From positions 9,254,854-9,318,853 of the forward strand of contig JACGWO010000001.1 of assembly GCA_034509735.1 (NCBI GenBank): a DNA stretch of 64,000 nucleotides, given 5' to 3'. This document shows positions 11,994 through 23,865 of the stretch, in pieces. The DNA is from Sesamum alatum. Its lineage: Eukaryota; Streptophyta; Magnoliopsida; Lamiales; Pedaliaceae. The notes below the pieces were generated by a model, which saw only the letters and a program-made list of their open reading frames with translations, was not told where the DNA came from and did not search any database. The position numbers and the translations under genes were made by a program. Numbering within the stretch: the stretch's first letter is position 1; every line of letters starts with the position of its first letter.

Positions 11994-13969
11994 CTATACT
12001 AATTGACGAAGTTCTCCGGTATTAAGAGCAAACTTTCTGTGCTGTGAGAGAACCGAGGGAACTGTGATTGCCTGAATTCTTGACGTCAAATCATTTTCGG
12101 GTGATGTTGCATGTTCCTTGGCTGCACTGAGGATTGTCTGCAAAATCTGCAGGGGATCACCATGGCTGACTACCAAAACTGTGCACCTGCAACAGAGAAC
12201 ATCAGTTGTTCAAGGATTTTAGACTATATCTGAGATTGAGCTCTGTTCTTAGTCAAAGGCAAGAACTCCCAAAGACCCAGTATAAAAAACCGAATGCAAA
12301 AACTCAGCAAGTGTGACACCTATGTAAAAGATATTACTTGAAAATACATTTGATATCACTAGCAAGTTTGAGTGACGACATAAAGAGAACAGAAAGAGGA
12401 AACATTACTCTTGAAACTCTGACTCCATTATTGCCAAAGCCCTTGTGAGCCTGGTGACAACATCAGCAACACTTTCTCCTCCTTCTGGCTGCATGAACGG
12501 ATCTTTCTCATCCATGGCCCAAATCTCGGGGTACTTTAGAGGAAACAAAGTGTGAACACCATGAGTGTACAGGGGATTGAACACTGATAAATGTTTTCTT
12601 TTAACTCATCAGCTCCATGCTAATCACAGAAAGTGAACAAAAAAGAGTACATATTGCTAATACATCAGTACTGAGATGGCATCGGCCATGAAATTATACA
12701 TGTTGATTACTTACTTTATCATGAGACTTCAGCTCAAATGAAGGACCAAAGAATCGCTCCCGAATATCTGGTATAACCTGTAAAGCAAATAAACAAAACA
12801 GCAATAAGACCTTTAGTAAAGTTAAAATCAGGACATAGAAGAACCCCAAAACTTACCTTGCATTGTGGGCCTTCAAATGGAATATTTAAAACAGAAGCCA
12901 CCACTTTTGCTGTATGACTGGTTCTCGAGAATGGCGAATAGCAGATCCGGACCTTTTCCAGACTAATTTCCTTTTCCTTCAATTCCTGCATAGACAATTC
13001 AAGAAAATCTGAACTTTCACTTGAGAGAGTGATTGTACGAGATATCAGTACTTGCTGTCCTCACCGAGTACAGTCAATGAACGTTTTTGCCAAAAGTTGG
13101 CAGCAAATGTAGTAGTGCAAAAGTGTGATAGATGTTCCCTTAAAAATATCTCAAGCAGGGCAGTAGCCATATGGAAATACCACTTGCTGACAAGCAAAGA
13201 CTTAAACTTTTGTCCAGCAACTAGAGCCATGGTTCAGTATGTCACCAGTATATGTTATAAAACACAAGTCCTTTACATGAACATCTTTGTAAACACAAGG
13301 CAAAGCGGAATCCCTCCATGATTGTAGGTAGCTATTAGGAAGATTCAACTCAATTTTAGATTAGAGTAGAAACGAAATGGTTACAGCACATGTAGTAACA
13401 GCATAACTTTTTCAATCTTTTCAATAGAAGTTGTTAATTACAACATTTTGCTTAATCCATCCAGAAGCTCACACGCCAAATTGGTGATTTGAGAAAAAAA
13501 AGTGTAAAAAGAGAATCCCATGTTACAGCAGTGGATAGATTGTTAATTTGAATTTTCATCTAACAGTAGAGTAAGGCATGCCCAGAATTGTTGGTGGAAA
13601 GAAGACATATATGTGTGAATAGAGAGGAAATAGGACAGGAATTGAGAGGGAGTTGCCTTAAGGAAAGATTCTGCAGCCAAACGAGCCTGATTAACCCCAT
13701 CAGAGGCCAGTTGATACTCATCAAGAATCCCATTTTCCTATAATAAATTAGGAAAAGAAGATAAAAATGAGAGAGAAGCATAAGCAGTAAGCAGTAAGCA
13801 GTAAGCAGCAGCATTGACAAATGTCTGTAATGGAAATTGGAAAAGAGAGAGAGAGAGAGACCAGAGAGGAGACAATAAGAGCCCTTTCGTTCGGAATACT
13901 TTTGCCATGTCTCAGAATCCAATATCTGTTGTTGAGAAACAATTGAAACCCACTCTTCTCCGATTCCAT
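11994..13969 (-). CDS. Histidine phosphatase (phosphoglycerate-mutase-like) family protein
   Basis: A member of the histidine phosphatase superfamily; its substrate is unknown, and it should not be read as a glycolytic mutase. Exons (high to low) 13969-13862, 13737-13657, 12985-12857, 12777-12715, 12533-12409 and 12186-11994 give 232 residues. The catalytic RHG motif is at residues 20-22 (YWILRHGKSIPNE), where His21 is the expected phospho-acceptor. YSPFSRTSHTA holds the conserved Arg, PEGGES lies in the middle, and VVSHGDP near residue 175 carries the second catalytic His. There is no targeting peptide, so cytosol is likely. The intron after exon 2 begins GC rather than GT (AAG|GCAACT); no nearby GT keeps the frame. 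Its start lies 487 bp from the SLY1 start on the other strand, suggesting a shared promoter. The family call is firm; the physiological role is not known. Confidence 0.88.
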
Positions 13970-13975
13970 TCCCAA

Positions 13976-13993
13976 ACACACACACACACACAC
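13976..13993. repeat. (CA)n microsatellite
   Basis: A CA run immediately 5' of the histidine-phosphatase start codon, within its leader. Confidence 0.85.
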
Positions 13994-14107
13994 TTGCAGA
14001 ATTCGCGCAATCTATAGCTCCTCTTCTACTGATTCCTCCACTGTCTGTATGTGATGCCGATGGAAGATAGATTTTCTTGTTATTATTAAGTATAAATGGA
14101 GTCTGAA

Positions 14108-14131
14108 GAGGAGAGGAGAGGAGAGGAGAGG
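14108..14131. repeat. (AGGAG)n pentanucleotide repeat
   Basis: Tandem GAGGA units in the divergent promoter, matching the run at 8737-8759 upstream of the PUB15-like gene. Confidence 0.85.
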
Positions 14132-14455
14132 ATGCTTCTGCTGCTTGCTTCGCTCTTCTTCAATAATAATAAATCATTTTATTCTTAAAAACTCTTTCAA
14201 TATTATTTTTTGTTATTATAAAAATATCGCTATTAAATTTACAGAAAAACTACAAAAAAAAGTGAAAATTTATTTATTTACTAATAAATAAATAAAAATA
14301 ATGGAAAAACAGAGGGAGGTGTTATTAGATGTGGGGGAGGGGCCTAAGGGCCAAACCCAACCCCTTTAGTTAGTACAATTTTAGCTGCAATACGTACAAC
14401 TTCTCACCTTCAGATCTCTCTCTCTCTTCTTTCCAGAGCTACCTCTCTCACACTC

Positions 14456-16830
14456 ATGGCGCTAAATCTCCGTCAGAAGCAAACCGGTAAATCCTCATCG
14501 CCGGCATCTCCCCCCGCCCCCCGGTTTCTGATTCAACTTTAATAATCATTCTACTGTTTTCTATTCTTAATTTGCAGAATGCATCATTCGGATGCTGAAT
14601 CTGAACCAAGCCGTCAGCAGCGCTGCTGGTACGGCCAACGAGGACGTCTACAAGATCCTGATCTACGACAGATTTTGCCAGGATATACTCTCCCCCTTGA
14701 TCCATGTCAAGGACTTGCGTAAGCATGGTGTCACCCTCTACTTCCTCCTTGATAAGGATCGCAATCCCGTCCACGACGTCCCAGCCGTCTACTTCCTCCA
14801 GCCCACCCCTCCAAATGTCCAGCGCGTTATCTCCGACGCCTCTAGAGCCCTCTACGATTCTTTCCACCTCAATTTCTCCTCCTCCATACCCAGGCCGCTC
14901 CTCGAGGACCTAGCCACCGGTACCTTTCATTTCACATCTTCTATTTACTCTTCAATTTGTTTCAATTACAACAACTGAAAAACAGCAATTTTTTGGTTTT
15001 TTCTTTAGGAAGAAAGGTCTATTAGTTTGTTCATCTGATCTTATCAGCATAGTGCGAATTCTGATTGCTTTGATTAGTTTCATCTTGATATATCGGTTTA
15101 ATAATGATGTCAGAGGGGAATCAGATTAGCATTTTCTCTTTTTTGTGGTTGGGGGGTCGGGGGGAGCGGCTAGTGATGCTCTATTAAGATTTATTCTAGC
15201 AGTAGACTGCATTTGTTAACAGGATCAAGTCCTAGAATTACAACATTGGCTTTATACATCTTGAAGTCCGTGTTGCTTGTGTTTGAATCATAGCAATACC
15301 TGATATTCTTTCGGATTGACTCTGTTTTCCGGTTCAGGAACAATTAATTCTGATTCAATTCAGAGGATTTCCAAGGTGCATGATCAGTATTTGGAATTTG
15401 TGACCCTAGAAGATAACTTATTTTCCCTTGCCAATAAGAATTGTTATGTTCAGTTAAATGATCCCTCTGCTGGAGATAAAGAGATTGAGGAAATTATTGA
15501 AAAGATTGTGGGAGGGTTGTTCTGTGTTTTGGCAACACTTGCAGTTGTGCCCATTATTAGGTGTCCTCATGGAGGGCCAGCTGAGATGGTGGCGTCCTTG
15601 CTGGATCAGAGGTTGCGGGATCATTTGTTGGCAAAGAACAACTTGTTCACTGAGGGTGGGAACTTTACCAGCTCATTTCAGAGGCCAATTTTGTGTATAT
15701 TTGACAGGAACTTTGAGCTATCTGTGGCTATACAACATGACTTTAGGTATAAGCCACTTGTTCATGATGTGCTTGGTTTGAGATTGAATAGATTGAATGT
15801 GAAAGGAGAGAAAGGCGGGATGAAATCATATGAATTGGACCGATCTGACCCATTTTGGACGGCAAATGGGTCACTGGAGTTTCCAGAAGTTGCTGTGGAA
15901 ATCGAGACGCAGTTGAATAAGTATAAGAAAGATGTGGAGGAGGTTAATAGGCGGACTGGTGGTGATGAGGCTGAGTTTGATGGAACCGACTTGATTGGCA
16001 ACACAAAGCATCTGATGAATGCAGTGAACTCCCTTCCTGAATTGACCGAGCGAAAGCAAGTTATTGATAAGCATACTAATATTGCTACTGCATTATTAGG
16101 TGAGATCAAGGAAAGGTCACTTGATTCTTATGCTAAAAAGGAGAGCGACATGATGGTCAGAGGTGGGATCGATCGTAATGAGCTTCTTGGTGTGCTCAAG
16201 GGCAAAGGGACAAAGATGGACAAATTGCGGTTTGCAATCATGTATCTTATTTCAACAGAAAGCATTCCTTCATCAGAAATTGAAGTGGTGGAAGCGGCAT
16301 TGAAGGAGTCTGAGGTTGATACCAGTGCATTCCAGTATGTGAAGAAGATAAAAGCATTGAACCTTTCCTTAGCATCAGCTAATTCTGCAAGCAGGAGCAA
16401 TATCGTTGATTGGGCTGAAAAACTCTACGGGCAATCAATTAGTGCAGTAACTGCTGGCATGAAAAACTTACTGTCCAATGATCATCAGTTAGCTCTGACA
16501 AGAATGGTTGATGCACTAATGGAGGGGAAACCGAATCCTGAAGTTGACTCTTATCTTATTTTTGATCCCCGTGCGCCAAAGTCAGCCTCTGGCTCAAGTG
16601 GCACTCACCTGAAAGGACCATTTAAGGAAGCTATTGTGTTCATGGTCGGCGGTGGAAATTATGTAGAGTATGGAAGCTTGCAAGAGCTTGTTCACAGACA
16701 GCAACCTGCCAAGCATGTCATCTATGGTACCACTGAGATTCTCACAGGAGATGAGTTTGTGGAGCAGCTTGGACTTCTGGGGCAGAAAATGGGTTTAGGA
16801 AGTAGCCATAACCCTGGCTCATCTAGATAG
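14456..16830 (+). CDS. SLY1: SLY1, Sec1/Munc18-family vesicle fusion protein
   Basis: A Sec1/Munc18 protein that binds Golgi/ER syntaxins (SYP31/Sed5 class) and promotes SNARE assembly in ER-to-Golgi traffic. Exons 14456-14486, 14578-14919 and 15338-16830 join in frame to 621 residues, close to the family length of about 620-640. The N-terminus (MALNLRQKQTECIIRMLNLN) and the block YKILIYDRFCQDILSPL are typical of Sly1. Further blocks are IIRCPHGGPAEMVASLLDQR, ILCIFDRNFELSVAIQHDFR, KPLVHDVLGLRLNRL and, near the C-terminus, FMVGGGNYVEYGSLQELV. There is no signal peptide, as expected for a peripheral cytosolic protein. The large third exon holds most of the protein. The call is very secure. Confidence 0.95.
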
Positions 16831-17640
16831 ATGTATTTTGATTATTCTCGTATTCAAACAATGTGGTCTTCTGGATATCTGCTTTTGGTGGCCCAATCAA
16901 GTCAAATGATTTTAACGTCATCACTGGACCAATGCGTTAATAGTTGTTGTTAAACAAATGGTGTTATGTTTTGATATTCTAGGACACCAATCTACTTAGC
17001 CACTTTACATATTTGTTGCATTATTTTATAGTTCTGACTTACATCAGGTATATAATCATTCAGCTTTGTTGAATTTATGGTTTTATATATAAATTGCTTT
17101 TTCAACCCCAACTGCTGGTTGCTAGTTGGGTTATACGTACATTCAATTCATATGACAGGGTCCAGGTAAATGCAAATCATTTCTTGGAAAAGGAAGTGAG
17201 TGAGAGATGGAAAAAAGAAAACAGTAATGTAATAGACCACAATTGAATTGAAGTACAAGAGACAAGGTTGTTTGAATCCACATAGAACAAACAGAGGCAA
17301 GCATGTAACACGTATGCTTGTATGTAATGAGTGAAAAGTGAATAAATGGATTTATGAAGGACCAAGGAAGCAAAAGAAAGTGAAATATAATAATAATAAT
17401 GGGAAATTACATAGGCTGCCCTTCACTGCCCCTCCCCTTTTGTTATAATATATTCTGTGGCAGTCGGTCCCACTCCTCCCGCTTTCTTTCTTTCCTATTT
17501 CTCTCTTCCACTTCCATACCATAACCATTCCTTCCATCTTTCCACATGATATGATCCCACTCTAAACCTTTTTTACAATCTCATTCTCATCCTAAAAATT
17601 ACAATTACAATTCATTACCAATTCTAATCCCTATCCCACC
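16831..17640. other. Intergenic region SLY1 - NAD-IDH
   Basis: An 810 bp spacer holding the SLY1 3' flank and the NAD-IDH promoter and leader (pyrimidine-rich from about 17410). No gene or repeat of note is seen. Confidence 0.6.
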
Positions 17641-20560
17641 ATGTCACGCCGGATCCTCAATCATCTCCTCTCCACCAGCACCAGGTCCTCCATCACCTCC
17701 CGATCCGTCACCTATATGCCCCGCCCCGGTGATGGCGCCCCACGCCCCGTCACTCTCATTCCTGGTGATGGTATCGGTCCCCTTGTCACCGGCGCCGTCG
17801 AACAAGTCATGGATGCGATGCACGCCCCCGTTTATTTCGAGAAGTACGATGTACATGGTGACATGAAAGCCGTCCCTCCCGAGGTCATCGAATCCATTAA
17901 GAAGAACAAGGTTTGTCTCAAGGGAGGACTCAAAACCCCTGTTGGTGGAGGCGTCAACTCCCTCAATATGATATTAAGGAAGGAGCTCGATCTCTATGCC
18001 TCCCTCGTCCATTGTTTTAATCTCCAGGGCCTTCCCACCAGGCACGACAATGTCGATATTGTCGTCATTCGGGAGAATACCGAGGGCGAGTACTCTGGTC
18101 TGGAGCACGAGGTTGTTCCTGGAGTCGTCGAAAGCCTTAAGGTAATTTTCCATACTCCCGCTCTGTGCTATTGTTAAATCGTGCAAGTTTGCTACTTTTT
18201 GCAGTTTGTGATTTTTGGTTAATCGTAAACTGTTAATTGTAGATTTGTAATTTTGGACCAAGTGTTGAATTAGGCTTTTCTAGAGTTAATGCAATGCATG
18301 GTATATTGATGAATATCAAGGACACCATGCTATATATCTGATAGTTTCTGGATCATGTAAATATTTTCAGCAAATGATGCTTTTCTCAGCAAATTGCAGC
18401 AATCAATTCAGTAATTTAGGGTAATTTCCAACTACTTCAATTATCATAACAATCATTTCTGCCAAAAAGTCTAGAAAAACAGAAAATAGGAAGGGCTTAA
18501 ACAGCCTGGAAAACAATAAGAAGATAGAATCTTGATTGGGTAACATCGTTTCCTTGTTTGCATTTAAGAAGCCCTCTGTAGCTCTCTTTACTTTATTGCT
18601 ACTTGGCGAACTTCATGTAGATTGTTCATCTCTCTTCTTATTATGTTTTGAGTGTGTGTAAATTATCTGAGATATGCTGGTATCATTTATTTTGCTCATC
18701 TTGCCCAACTGCTAGGTAATAACAAAGTTTTGCTCAGAACGAATTGCAAAATACGCCTTTGAGTATGCCTACCTCAACAACCGGAAGAAAGTGACTGCTG
18801 TGCATAAAGCCAATATTATGAAACTTGCTGATGGTCTATTTCTAGAATCTTGTCGTGAAGTTGCCAGCAAGTACCCCACTATCCAGTACAATGAGATGAT
18901 TGTGGATAACTGCTCCATGCAACTTGTTTCCAAGCCAGAGCAATTTGATGTGATGGTAAATGACAAGAACAATCTGCTTTTGCCGTTTCATTTTCACTGA
19001 CCTGTTTTCACCGATGTTGTTGATAGATGCCATAACATGTATCTAACTGATGTTATGCCGTCTACCAGCATTAAATTTTGATAATAGGACTTAACTAGTC
19101 TACCGACATTAAATTTTGATCATAGGACTAAACGATTCAGGGGTTATATTAAAAAAAGCATTCCTTTTTTCATTTATAATTTGAAATATTAGCACATTCC
19201 CAAATCTTACTATGTGGCTCAAAACCTCAATATCCTACTGATCTGGAGTCTATGTGTTCAAATCTATTAATGCACTATTATGAGAAGAACCATCTATCAA
19301 CAAGTGTAGTAAAGTTGGACTTTCATAATAAATCATGGTTTTATTATCAACTTTTGATATGCTGCCTTAAGAACATGGAAAGCCTTATTTTAGTACTCTT
19401 GTGACCTTGGTTAAATGATAAATGAAGGATTGACATGATTGTCTGCATGATCAACCATTTGATTGACTGTTACCGTGACTGCGTGACAGTGTAATTTGTT
19501 GAGACCGAATCACTAATAAGGTAACATGTTGTCATAATTCAAATTGTTAAATAGAATAGGTCCTTGGTTTTTCATTGTGCTGCTTTCACATATATCATAA
19601 TTGTTGACCAAGCTTTGGAGAGGGGATTATTATGCGTATTCATCCTCCTTCCAATTCCTCCTTCATTCACATGAGCGTGGGTGTTGTGGGTGGCTATGAT
19701 TGGTGGTAGCTGGAGGGGGGAGGATTCTCTTAGTCATTTATTAAGTCCACCATCCATTTTCCTTTCTGAGAATGGCTGCCTCCAGCAAACAACTTTCTAC
19801 GACTTTTGCTTTAGCATTGTTTAACTGGCTGAATTCTTGGGTTAAACTATACCATACCAGTGTAGGCTTGATAAATACCATGCTGTGTTTCCCTCTTGAC
19901 ATGGTTTCCTTTGATTTTATGGTGCTATTAGTCTATACAATGAGCAAATTTACATTTTGCAGGTTACTCCTAACCTCTATGGGAATCTGGTTGCAAATAC
20001 AGCTGCTGGTATTGCTGGGGGTACTGGTGTCATGCCTGGAGGTAAGTGTCGATTTGAGAACTTTTTCCCCCTCATAAATTTGTAGGATTGTTAGGCTGCA
20101 TTACCTTAACTAGTAAAGCTATTCATCTCGAACTTGTGATTCTTGGTGATAGAGCATCTTTCTGATAAAAGAATGTTCCTGTGCTTTGCCTTCAGTCTGC
20201 AGTTGATTTCATTGACGTGGTTCAGTGTGGATTATATATATAATCTGATTTCGTAAGTGACAGTTCTAGCTTTGATGATTTTCAGGAAATGTGGGGGCTG
20301 ATCATGCCATTTTTGAGCAAGGTGCTTCAGCAGGAAATGTAGGTAACGAGAAAATAGTAGAGCAAAAGAAGGCAAATCCAGTGGCTTTGCTTCTTTCATC
20401 CGCTATGATGCTGAGGCACCTGCAGTTTCCTTCATTTGCTGATCGACTAGAGAACGCCGTGAAGCGTGTAATATCAGAAGGTAAATGTCCGACCAAAGAT
20501 CTTGGTGGAGGCAGTAGCACACAAGAAGTTGTGGATGCTGTTATTGCTTACTTGGATTGA
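17641..20560 (+). CDS. IDH1: NAD-dependent isocitrate dehydrogenase, regulatory subunit, mitochondrial
   Basis: A subunit of mitochondrial NAD-IDH, which oxidises isocitrate to 2-oxoglutarate in the TCA cycle. Exons 17641-18141, 18716-18955, 19963-20041 and 20286-20560 join in frame to 364 residues. The Ser/Arg-rich N-terminus ([20 protein letters not shown]) is a mitochondrial presequence, and [20 protein letters not shown] marks the mature start. Core motifs are [76 protein letters not shown] and [13 protein letters not shown]. Similarity is to the plant regulatory class (Arabidopsis IDH1/2/3) rather than the catalytic class (IDH5/6); which regulatory paralogue is not resolved. Intron 2 (1.0 kb) carries a short tandem duplication. 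Confidence 0.95.
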
Positions 20561-21471
20561 ATTCTCTTTTCCCGAGCTACCTAGCGTAGAACTAGGTGCC
20601 CGCCCAAATTTCTCAACTATTTAGTCGTCTTACTAGCAAAATTTTACACCTCATTTTTGTAATGATTTTCATTTGACATTCGGCACTTGAGTTGCTCAGA
20701 GAATTCAACTCAAGTCTAATAATGATTTAGGGGTCTTCTTACTTGGAACACACAAGAATAAGAATTCAGAGTAAATGAAAATTCTTCAACAGATATTATT
20801 ATTGTTTAATTCTCCAATTATGAATTTCACTTTGCAATTATTGTTGGCTCAATATTCATGGCAAATGGATGACCATCTCATCTTAGCTGGTTGTAATTAT
20901 GGTTTCTGAAAACATTGAGATGTGTGAGAAGATGTAACAGGTTGCCTTGCCACTCATGGTTTGTTGGAGTGAATTTTTCTTCTGCGAGTTTTGTACAGAA
21001 TTTGCTCTGTGTAATGCACGTCACAAAAGGCCGATTGCTAAGGTATGCATACACATCCTTGATATCCATTTCCTAATAGAAAGACCACAAACCTTTTTCT
21101 ACTGAAAAACTTTGCACACTGTTTTGTCGGGAAAGGAAATAGTCATTCCCGTATGCCACTAGATGATGTTTCACTAAAATCAACTCCTTTTCGTTATTCT
21201 TTTCCTTCATTTCTTACATAGTTGACACATCAACTGTATCTAAAGTCCTTGTACATAAGATGTTTGGAATTGCGTTTATGAATATAGTCTCAGACTACGA
21301 TATATTTTCTCCCGCATAATTCCAACACGATTGCACAACACTAGCATTGATAAATTAAAATGACAAGAAGAGTCGGCTGCCAGGCATCCAGTATGTGGTC
21401 CATGAACTGAACTATAAAAAACAAGATTATACAATCACTCCCCCAAATATCTGCGTGTAGAAGCATCAGCA
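20561..21471. other. Intergenic region NAD-IDH - FMO-like
   Basis: A 911 bp AT-rich spacer. Nothing coding is recognised; a TATAAA-like sequence lies at about 21412-21419, roughly 55 bp before the FMO-like ATG. Confidence 0.5.
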
Positions 21472-23399
21472 ATGGTAGAGCGCATTGCCATTATTGGAGC
21501 TGGAATTAGTGGCCTTCTAGCCTGCAAATACACCTTATCAAAGGGATTAACTCCCATTGTCTTCGAGTCCCAGGATGAGGTTGGAGGTGTGTGGACGAAA
21601 ACCATACGAACGACGAAGCTCCAGACCCCTAAATCACTTTATCAGTTCTCAGATTTTCCATGGCCACCGTCCCTTGTACAAAATTTTCCCACCCAAAACC
21701 AAGTTCTTGAATATATCCAATCTTACGCTCGTCACCATGCTTTGCTCAGCCACATAAAGCTCAATACAAGAGTCGTAAGCGTCAGCTACGACGGACCGCC
21801 CGAAGAAGAAATGCGAACATGGACATTGTGGGGTGGGACAGGTAAACCCTTTGGTCCAAAAGGTAAATGGAAGGTCACAGTGCAGGACACTGGAAGCCTC
21901 CGCACAGAGGTCAGTATATCATGCATGCAGCATACATGCTGATGATAACTTACAGATAATTCTATTCATTCTCCATTTGATTTCCTCTACTGCTCAATTA
22001 ACTGAAACGAGATGAAAACGCAGGTTCACCGTGTTGATTTTGTGATTATGTGTGCGGGGAAGTATAGTGATTCCCCAAATATTCCAGAATTTCCTCCAGA
22101 CAAGGGCCCGGAAGTGTTTCAAGGAAAGGTAATACACTCCATGGACTACTCTGCTATGGATAATGCAAGTGCTGCTAAGCTCATCCAAGGAAACAGAGTC
22201 GCCGTCGTTGGGTTCCAGAAATCAGGAATGGATATTTCAATGGAGTGCTCATCTGCCAATGGTAACAACTAGGCTATGAATAATCTGTCTGTTTCTTCTT
22301 TTCTTTTACAGCAAGGAACTTCCCTTCATCTTAGGGCTTTTGCAATTGCAGGCATCAAGCAACCATGTACTCTGTTATACAGGACAGAACACTGGAATAT
22401 GCCTGATTTCTTGCCATGGGGAGTTCCCTGGCTTATCTCTATCAAAATCGCTTCTCTGAGCTCTTGGTTCATAAGCCTGGTCAAGGGATCCTTTTAAGCC
22501 TCCTTGCGACATTTCTTTCGCCTCTGGTGATGAACCTCACAACACTTTTCATATCATCCTATATCTAAGTGTAAAAGGCTTGCTGTTTTTTAAGTCTTCT
22601 CATGAATTTTGACAGAGATGGGGAGTTTCAAAGTTTGTTGAAAGCCATATCAAAAAGAAGCTGAGGCTTGCAAAACATGGGATGGTACCCAAACATAGTT
22701 TCTTCAAGGAATTAAATTCTTGTTCGATGGCAACAGTACCTGAGGGCTTCTTCGATCGAGTTGAGGAAGGAAGCATCATATTGAAGAAAGCAGAACGCTT
22801 CAGCTTTTGTAGTCAAGGCATTCTCATAGACTCTGAGACTGAACCTCTGAAGATTGATCTGTTGGTGCTTGCTACAGGTTTCAAGGGTGCCCACAAACTG
22901 AAAGCTGCCTTCACATCACCAACTTTTCGAGATCTTATGGACAAGGATACTAGGCTTCCACTCTACAGGTTACCCCCTCACAAAGTATAAATGTTATTCT
23001 GCATTGTGATATAAACCAAATAGCTCTAGACCAATTGATGGTATATATCTAAATATTGTCAGGGAATGTATTCATCCTCGGATACCACAACTAGCCTTTA
23101 TAGGAGTCTCAGAAAGTATTGCAAATCTATTCACCTCAGAGATGACATGTCGATGGTTAGCAGAGCTTCTTGATGGCACATTCAAGCTACCAAGCATAAC
23201 AGAAATGGAGAAAGATGTGTGTCAATGGAATAATTACATGAAGCAGTCACTGGGTGAATCCTATAACAGGTCATGCCTTGGTGCTGCGCAAATATGGTAC
23301 AATGATCAGTTGTGTAAGGACATGGGATGGAAGCCTCATCGCAAAAAGGGTCCCTTCAGAGAATTGTTTGAGCCATATGGACTTATGGATTATGCTTAA
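21472..23399 (+). pseudogene. Flavin-containing monooxygenase-like gene with a 1-bp frameshift
   Basis: An FMO-like enzyme gene, using FAD and NADPH to oxygenate an unknown substrate. Exons by similarity and splice signals are 21472-21909, 22024-22261, 22352-22526, 22616-22968 and 23063-23399, totalling 1541 nt, one base short of a multiple of three. The FAD site is IIGAGISGLLACK (residues 7-19), the FMO signature is FQGKVIHSMDY, the second nucleotide site is VAVVGFQKSGMD, and LVLATGFKG lies near the C-terminus. In exon 3 the frame reads DFLPWGVP and then goes out of phase, ending at a stop (22495-22497). The next frame continues the family similarity (AYLYQNRFSELLVHKPGQG, then LLSLLATFLSPL). 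The break lies in the CCC at 22426-22428, as if one C were missing. Everything downstream is intact, so this is either a young null allele or a base-call error. If intact, the protein would have about 513 residues. Confidence 0.82.
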
Positions 23400-23865
23400 C
23401 TATGTATGGTTTCTTCGGCAACAATCAGAACAACAGGCTAAAAAGATTCTTTACTGTTTTAGTAAGGGTGTTCATATCTTTATTCAATTAAACATTGTTT
23501 TTGAACCCTTTAGAAGGCCATACTATATGTAGGAGGTTTATTAAATTTCCAAGAAAACCCGAAACTATATCGAAATTAAAGAAAAGCCCTAAGTCGAACT
23601 GAAGCTTTACTGAATAGCAAAATTTGTAAACTTACAGATTATTATTCCTAGCTACGTGATTTCAGAAGATAATGAACCTTACATCCAAGTCCCCATCCAC
23701 AACACTGCAAACATGTGCAGGGGAAAGTATTCCTGGAGGAGTATCGTATCAGTCTGGCTGCTCAGTCAAATCTGAAAATGAGCTGCCTGAGGCTGTTGAT
23801 CTTGTACATCAACTGGTCTCCAGGGCTCTATGCCTTGTTGAGGCTGCTCAACTCCTGTGGGTCCT

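Larger units (their letters stand above)
13970..14455. promoter_or_regulatory. Short divergent promoter between histidine-phosphatase and SLY1 genes
   Basis: Only 486 bp separate the two divergent ATGs. Within this are a (CA)n run at the phosphatase end (13976-13993), an (AGGAG)n run (14108-14131), an AT-rich centre, a GGGCCTAAGGGCC motif near 14341-14353, and a (CT)n-rich leader before SLY1. A bidirectional promoter is inferred from spacing alone. Confidence 0.6.
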
